Translations under genes and position numbers: made by a program | NCBI GenBank assembly: GCA_016235245.1 | Contig: JACRLO010000005.1 | Location: 1 to 51,810 of the forward strand | Length of the DNA: 51,810 nt | Origin: Nitrospirota bacterium | GTDB lineage: Bacteria > Nitrospirota > Thermodesulfovibrionia > Thermodesulfovibrionales > UBA6898 | Direction of reading: 5' to 3' | The notes under the pieces: model-generated | The model's input: the letters and a program-made list of their open reading frames with translations, nothing else | Database searches by the model: none | Told to the model about the DNA's origin: nothing | In this document: positions 1 through 7,009 of the stretch, piece after piece | How positions within the stretch are numbered: the first letter of the stretch is position 1 | Layout of the letters: each line of letters starts with the position of its first letter

Positions 1-1775
1 CCGATTACAATGGCATACGGGATCTTTCTTATGGTGCTCTTCCTGATCTTGTTGCCGATCTTTTCACTGTCAGCATCGAGTTCAACACGAATGCCTTTCT
101 GCAAAAGACCGGCGGCGATCTTTTCAGCAGAGTCCCCATGCTTTTCCGATATGGTAAGCACCGACACCTGCACTGGCGCGAGCCAGAGGGGAAAAGCCCC
201 TGCATAATGCTCGACCAGGACGCCAAAAAAACGTTCCAGCGAACCCATAAGCGCACGGTGCACCATAATAGGACGGTGCTCTTTGCCGTCAGAACCGCGG
301 TAGGTCATATCGAACCGTTCCGGCAGATTGAAATCGACCTGGATCGTGCTGCATTGCCATGCCCTGCCGAGCGAGTCCTTCACCTTGATATCGATCTTCG
401 GGCCGTAGAAGGCACCGCCGCCGTTGTCAATATTATAGCTCAGTCCCTTAGCCTTGAGTGCATCCTCAAGGGCTGCAGTAGATTTTTGCCAATGTTCGTC
501 ACTGCCGACATATTTTTCAGGACGCGTCGAAAGATAGGTTTCGAACTGATCGAACCCGAAGGTGCGCAGAATGAAGAGGATAAAATCGAGGACCTGCAGT
601 ATCTCGGCCTCTATCTGGTCTTCGCGGGTAAATATATGCGCATCGTCCTGCGTAAAACCCCGGACGCGCAGCAGCCCATGAAGCACGCCTGACCGTTCAA
701 AACGGTACACAGTCCCGAGTTCAGCATAGCGCATCGGGAAGTCCCGGTAACTCCTGAGCGAATTCTTGTAGATATAGATATGGAAGGGGCAGTTCATCGG
801 CTTCAGTTCATACGGCGTGCCCTCCACCTCCATCGGCGCAAACATATTTTCATTATAGAAATCGAGATGGCCGCTCGTCTTCCATACGTCAAGACGTGCG
901 ATATGCGGGCTGTACAGCAGCTTATAGCCAGCCTTCTGATGCTCGTCACGCCAAAAATCCTCGATCGTCTTGCGGATCATGGCCCCGTTGGGGTGCCAGA
1001 GGATCAGGCCGGGCCCGACCTCTTCATTGATGCTGAACAGGTCCAGTTCCTTGCCGAGACGCCGGTGATCCCGCTTCTTCACCTCTTCAAGGAAATCGAG
1101 ATATTTTTTCAGGTCCTTCGGATTATTAAACGCGGTGCCGTAAATCCGCTGGAGCATCTTGTTCTTCTCATCACCCCGCCAATAGGCACCGGCAATGCTC
1201 AGAAGCTTCACCGCGGCTATCTTGCCGGTCGATGTCAGATGAGGTCCTCTGCAGAGGTCTACAAATCCGTCCTCGTCATAGACCGTGACCGTCTCCGCCT
1301 CAATACTCTGAAGCAGATCCACCTTGTAGGTCTCGCCGCTCTCAGAGAACAGACTCATCGCCTCGTCCTTTGTCATCTCCCTGCGCACAAAGGGTGCGTT
1401 CTTCTTTATGATCGACTCCATCTCTTTCTCTATGGCGGTCAGATCTTCAGGAGTAAAGGCCCGGTCAACATCAAAGTCATAATAAAAGCCGTCCTGGATG
1501 GAGGGCCCTATCGCCACCTTTGCCTGCGGGAAGAGTTTTTTGACCGCATGGGCCATGACGTGGGAAGTGCTGTGACGGTACAAATCCTTGCCCTCGTCAG
1601 AATCAAAGGTGACCGGCTCGACCGTATCGCCATCCTTGATCTCCCTGAGGGAACTGAGGTCTGCAAGGTGTCCGTTGATCCTGACCGCTAAGGCTTTAGC
1701 TTTTGCGAGATATTTTTCGAGATCGGAAATTTCGCTGAAATTTCTCTCACTTCCATCACTTAATCGTACGTTAAT
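1..1775 (-). CDS. thrS: Threonyl-tRNA synthetase, 3' end cut by window edge
   Basis: Class II aminoacyl-tRNA synthetase that charges tRNA-Thr in the cytoplasm. About 591 residues are visible; the family is usually about 640, so roughly the last 50 (end of the anticodon-binding domain) lie outside the window. The N-terminal TGS domain starts INVRLSDGSERNF. The second additional (editing) domain follows with HSTSHVMAHA and the later CRGPHL motif. The catalytic core shows the zinc-ligand stretch PMNCPFH, motif 2 around RYAELGTVYRFE and motif 3 around HRALMGSLERFF. The reading frame is closed by TAA at 1784-1782, inside the Shine-Dalgarno sequence, and no in-frame ATG, GTG or TTG occurs before about residue 60, well past the conserved TGS start. 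The start is therefore taken as ATT at 1775-1773, nine bases after GGAGG. No ORF call with standard start codons would find this gene. Identity is very secure; the start is an inference from the ribosome-binding site and family alignment. Confidence 0.95.
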   Translation of the reverse strand, partial: MNVRLSDGSERNFSEISDLEKYLAKAKALAVRINGHLADLSSLREIKDGDTVEPVTFDSDEGKDLYRHSTSHVMAHAVKKLFPQAKVAIGPSIQDGFYYDFDVDRAFTPEDLTAIEKEMESIIKKNAPFVRREMTKDEAMSLFSESGETYKVDLLQSIEAETVTVYDEDGFVDLCRGPHLTSTGKIAAVKLLSIAGAYWRGDEKNKMLQRIYGTAFNNPKDLKKYLDFLEEVKKRDHRRLGKELDLFSINEEVGPGLILWHPNGAMIRKTIEDFWRDEHQKAGYKLLYSPHIARLDVWKTSGHLDFYNENMFAPMEVEGTPYELKPMNCPFHIYIYKNSLRSYRDFPMRYAELGTVYRFERSGVLHGLLRVRGFTQDDAHIFTREDQIEAEILQVLDFILFILRTFGFDQFETYLSTRPEKYVGSDEHWQKSTAALEDALKAKGLSYNIDNGGGAFYGPKIDIKVKDSLGRAWQCSTIQVDFNLPERFDMTYRGSDGKEHRPIMVHRALMGSLERFFGVLVEHYAGAFPLWLAPVQVSVLTISEKHGDSAEKIAAGLLQKGIRVELDADSEKIGNKIRKSTIRKIPYAIVI

Positions 1776-1783
1776 GTCCTGTT

Positions 1784-1789
1784 ACCTCC
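1784..1789 (-). promoter_or_regulatory. Ribosome-binding site that fixes the AUU start of thrS
   Basis: On the minus strand GGAGGT lies at 1789-1784, nine bases before ATT at 1775. The in-frame TAA at 1784-1782 overlaps its last base, so translation of thrS cannot begin upstream. This site makes ATT the only reasonably placed start codon. Confidence 0.75.
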
Positions 1790-1818
1790 AAACTCGAGAA
1801 TCATTACAGAATGCGGAT

Positions 1819-1847
1819 ATGATACAGGATAGTATATGCAATTTCAA
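1819..1847 (-). promoter_or_regulatory. Sigma-70-type promoter of thrS
   Basis: Minus-strand TTGAAA (1847-1842), a 17-base spacer and TATCAT (1824-1819). A transcript would start near 1812 and leave a leader of about 37 bases before the AUU codon. That is too short for a T-box, so threonine-tRNA control by a T-box is not expected. Confidence 0.6.
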
Positions 1848-1950
1848 TCACTTTGGCGGAACCGATGCCGGTGAAGTGCCTTTTGCCGGAAGTGAATTTC
1901 GGGCAGTATATATATAATGTCAGGTCTTAAAACACTGGTTCGTCCGATCT

Positions 1951-2037
1951 CTAAACTCTGAGCCGCGCGTAGCCTTCACTCACTGCGTCAGTCATCAGCT
2001 CTTCACGGGTCTGGATATCCGTTTTATCATCTGTCAC
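1951..2037 (-). CDS. 28-codon ORF coupled to the upstream fragment
   Basis: Begins with GTG overlapping the TGA of the preceding ORF (GTGA), and encodes VTDDKTDIQTREELMTDAVS followed by EGYARLRV. The overlap is typical of a coupled second gene, but the product is far too short to be a domain. It may be the truncated start of a longer gene lost by deletion. Function unknown. Confidence 0.25.
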   Translation of the reverse strand: MTDDKTDIQTREELMTDAVSEGYARLRV

Positions 2038-2258
2038 GCTTCTTCGCCCAAATCTTCTGCGATCAGCTTGAACTGCTCAAGTGCTGCTTCGAGGTCGTCA
2101 ACGATCTCGCGGGCAAGCACACCGGGCTCAGGCAGGTTAGGCTCTTCATCGAGTTGATCATTCTTCATACCACGGCGAGAGAAAATGACAGGGTCACCGC
2201 AGAAATGGCAGGCGCCTGAAGTGCGAGAGAAGATTAATCCAAGCATTGCGTTTTTCAC
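2034..2258 (-). pseudogene. Possible C-terminal remnant of an HsdM-like type I methyltransferase
   Basis: A 74-codon open frame beginning at GTG with no convincing ribosome-binding site. Its C-terminal half (NLPEPGVLAREIVDDLEAAL, then EQFKLIAEDLGEEA) resembles the tail I associate with some N6-adenine methyltransferase subunits of type I systems. A Cys pair (CHFC) precedes it. It lies in the orientation of, and downstream from, the intact hsdM/hsdS genes, and is not the tail of the local HsdM, which ends differently. Most likely debris of another restriction system. The family match is from memory and is tentative. Confidence 0.35.
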
Positions 2259-2301
2259 TGCGAAAAATAGATTTCCCCCTTTTTATTTCCCCTTCGTCCC
2301 C

Positions 2302-2544
2302 TCACTCCATATTCTGGAAATCAAAGCGGCCGAGCCACAAGAGATTTTCCCTGGCGCGGTCTGCATTTTCATGAACCTGAGGGTCTTCAGCATTCAACCC
2401 AGCCCTTAGAATATGCTTGGCCTTGTCGGCCGAGATGTACATCTGTGTGTCTTGGGCCATGGCATCAGTGATCTTCGCGCGATCTCGGCGTGTGAAGCGA
2501 CATGCACCTGGATACGTTGCTCCAGTGCAAGGGCGTGGATTCAC
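2302..2544 (-). pseudogene. Unrecognised 80-codon open frame between vapC and the hsdM-like remnant
   Basis: The frame ends in a plausible protein-like stretch (ISADKAKHILRAGLNAEDPQ, then VHENADRARENLLWLGRFDF). Its N-terminal third is rich in Arg, Pro and Thr and reads like non-coding translation. No ribosome-binding site is obvious at the first ATG. I do not recognise a family. The 2259-2612 interval otherwise shows no clear gene and looks like degraded accessory DNA. Confidence 0.2.
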
Positions 2545-2612
2545 TCGACGAATTGCTGCACGGAATAAAGCAGAGTTTAGTTGCGGATATTGAATACCCC
2601 GCTTCTTTTAAC

Positions 2613-3023
2613 TTACGAAATAGTTGCAGTAACAAGCTGCAGCGATGAAATTCTTACAAAGTCTTTCGCATTATGCGTGACGAGAGGCACTGCATGGCGG
2701 ACAGCACATGCGGCGATCCATGCATCATTGAGAGAAATTGGTTGTCCGTTGCGGCGACGCTCCGCTACTACGCGACCATAGCAGCGCGCGATATCGTGAT
2801 CGTAGGGAATTACCACGAAATTGCGGAGTGTCGTTTCAAGTCTCTTGCGCTTCTGCTCACCCCATCGGTCCTTTTCCGCACCGAAGTACAACTCTCCGAC
2901 CGTGATAAAGGAAATCGCCAGTAATTTTCCTTGGACATGCGGTTTGTAGGCTTCAGCTAGGGGGCCGCCCTTCATAAGATAAGATACGATATTCGTATCG
3001 AGAATGATCTTGGCATCACTCAT
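2613..3023 (-). CDS. vapC: PIN-domain ribonuclease toxin, VapC-like
   Basis: A 136-residue PIN-fold protein of the VapC type, predicted Mg-dependent endoribonuclease toxin. The acidic residues of the active site are visible: Asp in ILDTN near residue 9, Glu in GELYFGAE near 44, Asp in LNDAWIAACA near 99, and Asp in HNAKDFVRI near the C-terminus. Length is typical. The start ATG overlaps the stop of the upstream gene by four bases (ATGA), so the two are translationally coupled. The partner is not a small VapB but a 329-residue protein, which is unusual. Confidence 0.85.
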   Translation of the reverse strand: MSDAKIILDTNIVSYLMKGGPLAEAYKPHVQGKLLAISFITVGELYFGAEKDRWGEQKRKRLETTLRNFVVIPYDHDIARCYGRVVAERRRNGQPISLNDAWIAACAVRHAVPLVTHNAKDFVRISSLQLVTATIS

Positions 3024-4009
3024 GCCGTACCGCCTGTTCGCAAGTGCGCATGCCGCAATTCATCCACGGCGTCTTCGAAACCATCATCCGTTTCACCGGG
3101 CCATGTGCCAAATAGAACACTCAGATCTGTAACCGGCCTGACATTCTGAGACTCTGCTAGCTCGTCAAGTGTCGGCGACTCCCAGAAGCTTCGCGAAATA
3201 GGCGTCCCTTGAGGTAGTAGCTCGACTGCGTCGCTCTCCCGATCTTCCAGGCGTTCAATATCATGAATCTTGATGCTCGCAATTCTGCCCGTCAGAGGAT
3301 CTTCCTTTGCCTCACCGACGATCCGGACGTATTGCAAAATATTTTCCAGCACTTCATCCCTTTGTTCATCATCGAACAAACAAAGAACCGGATCACCGGT
3401 AGACGGGTGCACACGGCAGCGGGTTCCGTGCTCCTTGAAATCTGCCATCAGCAGTCGGCCTTCAATCGTTCGAATATTTGTCTGGGGACCCTTGATGCGC
3501 TCCTGTATGCGTGTGAAGCCTTCCGGCGTGAGCGTGACCCGAAGCGGAGTTGCTCTGTGGTTCAAGCTGAGTGAGATATTGGAAATGCCCTGAGCGAACA
3601 ACGTACCGGCATCACGCCATGCCATGAGAACGCCCGCATCGTATCCCACGGGCAAGGTATCATCCGCGCCCTGAACGGAAGACAAACCCGTCATGGCCTT
3701 TTCTATAATATCAAGACCTCGGTCCATAACTGGGAACGTCAGTTCTGGTTTTCTTCGCTCGAAACCGAGCACCGCCGCAGGGCTGCCGTGCGTCAGCAAC
3801 ACGAGGTCAAGATCAACTTCATCCTTGATGCTGCGCGGCTGCGCACCAGGACGAGTACTTTCAGCCATACCTGCCAGAACGCATCCCGTCCGTTGAAGTG
3901 CTTTATTCATGTTCATCAGAAAGCGCAACAAGTGAGAGACAGGAATTCTTCCTTCGCCTACAGCTTCACCATCGAAACGTATTGTCAGTAAAGGATCGTT
4001 GTTATTCAT
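3020..4009 (-). CDS. 329-residue partner of the PIN toxin, candidate large antitoxin
   Basis: Unrecognised cytoplasmic protein with no membrane segment. The start is placed at ATG 4009 (MNNNDPLLTIRFDGEAVGEG) because GGAGGC lies five bases upstream; an ATG 21 codons earlier has no such site. The body has mixed alpha/beta character. The acidic, Trp-containing tail (SVLFGTWPGETDDGFEDAVD, then ELRHAHLR) looks like the toxin-binding tails of small antitoxins that dock into PIN domains. The ATGA overlap with vapC and its own promoter at 4045-4072 support a two-gene toxin-antitoxin operon. Antitoxin function is an inference from context and the tail only. Confidence 0.6.
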   Translation of the reverse strand: MNNNDPLLTIRFDGEAVGEGRIPVSHLLRFLMNMNKALQRTGCVLAGMAESTRPGAQPRSIKDEVDLDLVLLTHGSPAAVLGFERRKPELTFPVMDRGLDIIEKAMTGLSSVQGADDTLPVGYDAGVLMAWRDAGTLFAQGISNISLSLNHRATPLRVTLTPEGFTRIQERIKGPQTNIRTIEGRLLMADFKEHGTRCRVHPSTGDPVLCLFDDEQRDEVLENILQYVRIVGEAKEDPLTGRIASIKIHDIERLEDRESDAVELLPQGTPISRSFWESPTLDELAESQNVRPVTDLSVLFGTWPGETDDGFEDAVDELRHAHLRTGGTA

Positions 4010-4044
4010 AGTTTGCCTCCAATCTGCCGTGGTCAAATCATGCA

Positions 4045-4072
4045 TTATTACAATACAAACCGCTGCTGTCAA
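4045..4072 (-). promoter_or_regulatory. Promoter of the PIN toxin operon
   Basis: Minus-strand TTGACA (4072-4067), a 16-base spacer and TAATAA (4050-4045), followed by about 35 bases to the ATG at 4009. It separates the toxin operon from hsdS. Confidence 0.5.
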
Positions 4073-4107
4073 ACCATTACTTCATGTGCGGAACATTATA
4101 CTACACT

Positions 4108-5382
4108 TTACGCCACCGTGACCTGGCCGTTCATCAGCATGGGCAGGAGCCAGTCGCGGAGTTTTGCGAGTTCGGCATTTTCTTTTTCGCGATTAATCAC
4201 ATCCTTTGTGACGCTCAACAACATTGAAGAATATTTTTGAACTAGCGTGTCATTTTCGGGATGTGGAATTGCGTGATTCTCAAGTGCATTTTCCCAATTC
4301 ACATAGGGTTGTTGAGTACCCACCGACATTTTTGACGCGATATTTATGGTTCGATCTTCATTACACACCTGATAGAGGTACGGCAAATGGTTCGGCTCAT
4401 TCGCTCTTAAAACAATTACTGTTGTTCTCGTGACACCATCAAACGGAGCGATGCAAACTCTATGGAAATAGACTCGCATAGCGCCAATCAATATGTCGTT
4501 CTCTTTGTATTGAATCAAACTCGTGTTTGCCTCGCTTGAAGGCTGCGCAACGCCAAAGCTCATCTTTTTCATCGGCAGTGCATCAATGGGCGTGTAAGGT
4601 GACCCACTATCCAATTCCGAGGCCGTAATTGAATCAGTGCGACTTTGAAGTAATTCGTTTAGCTGTATTGCCCCCCATCCCGCCGGGATCTCTCTTTTCA
4701 GGGTTGAATTGTATTCCATCTTGCCACCGGAGGATTTGTAGGGTTTGCCGTTGGCGTCTGGGAACTCGAACTGCACGAACCAGTAGTCGTACAGGGTCTT
4801 CGCCATCGCCTCCAACTCGGCGTTGATGCGGTTGTTGCAGTCGATCTTGGTGTCGAGAGCGGAGAGGACGGCAGCGATTTTTTTCTGCTCAGAAATGTCT
4901 TCTGGTAATATAACGGGGAGTGAACGTATAATTCCCAAGTTAATTAATGGAACTGTACTTCCTGTGTCTCTGTTTGTGATTGCTCTAAGAATCCATGGGC
5001 TGGCTAACCACGCATATATAAAATCGGGGTCTGCTTTTTGAGTGTCTACACGAAACCGCAATTGCTTATTTGATATGGTGTATCTCTTGTATTTCGCATC
5101 CTTCGGAATAATTCCAACTTGCCCGATTGTTCCGGCGGCGGTGAATATCAGGTCTCCTTCGATTGCGTCAGAATTCAACTCATTTGCTTTTTCCTTTGTC
5201 AGGAAAACGAAGCCTTCATCGATAAATTTTCTATAGTCAGTGGTTAAATTATTGCCTCGAATAACCGGAACACCTTCATTTTGGAAATAGCGCTTTCCTA
5301 TGTTGCTTCCAAATGGTCCCGAAATCACTGAACGCCCTTCTGCCGCCAAATCGCCAAGTTTAACCGTCTTTCTTTTACTCAT
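4108..5382 (-). CDS. hsdS: Type I restriction-modification specificity subunit
   Basis: A 424-residue HsdS, the DNA-recognition subunit of the HsdM2S methylase and HsdR2M2S nuclease. Two target-recognition domains are visible. TRD1 starts near residue 5 (LGDLAAEGRSVISGPFGSNI). A first conserved helical spacer lies near residues 165-210 (EQKKIAAVLSALDTKIDCNN). TRD2 starts near residue 235 (REIPAGWGAIQLNELL). A C-terminal spacer ends LAKLRDWLLPMLMNGQV. The start overlaps the hsdM stop by eight bases. The gene appears intact, so methylation can persist although hsdR is interrupted. The sequence specificity cannot be read from the protein. Confidence 0.93.
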   Translation of the reverse strand: MSKRKTVKLGDLAAEGRSVISGPFGSNIGKRYFQNEGVPVIRGNNLTTDYRKFIDEGFVFLTKEKANELNSDAIEGDLIFTAAGTIGQVGIIPKDAKYKRYTISNKQLRFRVDTQKADPDFIYAWLASPWILRAITNRDTGSTVPLINLGIIRSLPVILPEDISEQKKIAAVLSALDTKIDCNNRINAELEAMAKTLYDYWFVQFEFPDANGKPYKSSGGKMEYNSTLKREIPAGWGAIQLNELLQSRTDSITASELDSGSPYTPIDALPMKKMSFGVAQPSSEANTSLIQYKENDILIGAMRVYFHRVCIAPFDGVTRTTVIVLRANEPNHLPYLYQVCNEDRTINIASKMSVGTQQPYVNWENALENHAIPHPENDTLVQKYSSMLLSVTKDVINREKENAELAKLRDWLLPMLMNGQVTVA

Positions 5383-7009
5383 ACCTTAACGCCGCCAGCT
5401 GCTTCTTGATCTCCTTCTCCAATCCCGCAGACTCCTTAAACAGCTTGTCCAGATTGTCGCTGAAGCCCTGCATCTTATCGGCAAACTGCTGGGCTGTCAG
5501 GTCAGCATACTCGATCTTCACCTCAAAGTAATGTCCGGCGCTCAGGGAGTAGTTCTTGGCGGCGATCACGTCGTAGCTCACCACCACCGAAAAGTCCTCC
5601 ACCGCCTGCTTGGCGTTGAAGGTGGTGATGATGCGGTCTTCCTCTTCTTCCGAGAGCAGGGTCTTCTGATTCTTGCCGTCCTTGACCTTTTCACCAAGGT
5701 GCGAGGCGTCGATCAGCACTACGCCTTCCTTGTTGGCATCGTCGATAAACAGAATGGAAACGTTGGTGGCGGTGGTGGCGAAGATGTTGCTGGGCATGGA
5801 GACCACTCCGGCCAGCATCTTCTTGTCCACCAGATGCTCTCGAATCCTTCTGTCGATGCCGCTTTGTGCGGTGATGAAGCCGGTGGGCACCACGACCGCC
5901 GCCTTGCCGCCGGGTTTGAGCGAATAGATGATGTGCTGGAGAAAAAGCTGGTAGATGGCCATTTTATCCAGCGCCTGCTTGGGTATGTTCGGCACCCCGG
6001 CAAAGAAGCGTTCCTGATACTCCTTGGCATCCAGCTCGTTCCTGAAATCGCTAAAATCCATCTTGAACGGCGGATTGGAAACGATGTAATCGAACTTCTT
6101 CAGCGCCTTGCCCTCTCTGTGATAGGGATGCAGCAGGGTGTTGCCCTGAATGATATTGGGAATCGAGTGCACCAAGTTGTTTAAAATCAGGTTCAGGCGC
6201 AAGAGGCTCGATGACTTCTGTGAGATATCCTGCGAGTAGATGCTGCAGCGTTGCTCACCGATGGCATGGGCCAGGTTCATCAGCAGGGTTCCGGAACCGG
6301 CCGAGGGGTCGTAGCAGCCCACGTTGCTCACCTTGCCACGCACCTTTTGGGGTACCAGAATGGCGGCCATGATCTTGGCCACGGCATGCGGAGTGTAGTA
6401 CTCGGCGTACTTGCCGCCGCTGTCCTTGTTGTAGTCCTTGATCAGGTATTCGAATAACGCAGCGTAGAAGTCGTATTTCTGCGTGAAGATGCGCTCGAAG
6501 CTGAACTCCACCAGCTTGTTGATGACGGCGCGGCAGAAGGCGTCGCGCTTGGACGGATCGGTGATGTATTCGCTCACCCGGTCAAACAGGGTGACCTTGG
6601 CGCCGCCGTCGGTCTTGACAGCAAAGATGTCGTTGTTGCTGATGGCGATGTCGCGCAGGGTGTCGTCGAAGAGTTTGGCGAACTCCGACGCGTTCTGGCG
6701 TCCGAACAGGTGGGCGATGAAATGCTCGGTCTTCAGGCGGGCAGTGTCAGCACCCATCTGGAGTTGCAGCATCTCAAGCTCTTCAGCTTTCATAGCGCTG
6801 ATCGCCAGCTCCCAGCTCTCGGCATGGGCCAGTTCCGGCTTGATTTTCTTGGCTTCGAAAGCGAACTTGTCGTTCAGGAACTTGTAGAGAAAGACCTGGG
6901 TGATTATCTTGAACTCGTTGCCGTCGTTCCCGAGGCCGTAGGCGGCGCAGATATTTTTGAGGCTGTCGATCAGCTCTCTTGTCTTTTTCGTAAAATCCTG
7001 CGTTACCAA
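5375..7009 (-). CDS. hsdM: Type I restriction-modification DNA methyltransferase subunit
   Basis: A 544-residue N6-adenine methyltransferase. The S-adenosylmethionine motif I appears as YDPSAGSGTLL near residue 233, and the catalytic motif IV as SNPPF near residue 310. The N-terminal HsdM helical domain (ICAAYGLGNDGNEFKIITQV) and the C-terminal helical tail (KEIKKQLAALRYE) are present. The start is TTG at 7009, preceded by AGGAG seven bases upstream, and overlaps the hsdR stop by seven bases. The gene runs into hsdS with an eight-base overlap, giving a tightly coupled R-M-S operon. Confidence 0.95.
   Translation of the reverse strand: MVTQDFTKKTRELIDSLKNICAAYGLGNDGNEFKIITQVFLYKFLNDKFAFEAKKIKPELAHAESWELAISAMKAEELEMLQLQMGADTARLKTEHFIAHLFGRQNASEFAKLFDDTLRDIAISNNDIFAVKTDGGAKVTLFDRVSEYITDPSKRDAFCRAVINKLVEFSFERIFTQKYDFYAALFEYLIKDYNKDSGGKYAEYYTPHAVAKIMAAILVPQKVRGKVSNVGCYDPSAGSGTLLMNLAHAIGEQRCSIYSQDISQKSSSLLRLNLILNNLVHSIPNIIQGNTLLHPYHREGKALKKFDYIVSNPPFKMDFSDFRNELDAKEYQERFFAGVPNIPKQALDKMAIYQLFLQHIIYSLKPGGKAAVVVPTGFITAQSGIDRRIREHLVDKKMLAGVVSMPSNIFATTATNVSILFIDDANKEGVVLIDASHLGEKVKDGKNQKTLLSEEEEDRIITTFNAKQAVEDFSVVVSYDVIAAKNYSLSAGHYFEVKIEYADLTAQQFADKMQGFSDNLDKLFKESAGLEKEIKKQLAALRYE

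Noticed and set aside
1776-1950. T-box or other riboswitch upstream of thrS
   Set aside because: The promoter is only about 45 bases from the start codon, leaving no room for a T-box, and no specifier or T-box consensus is visible.
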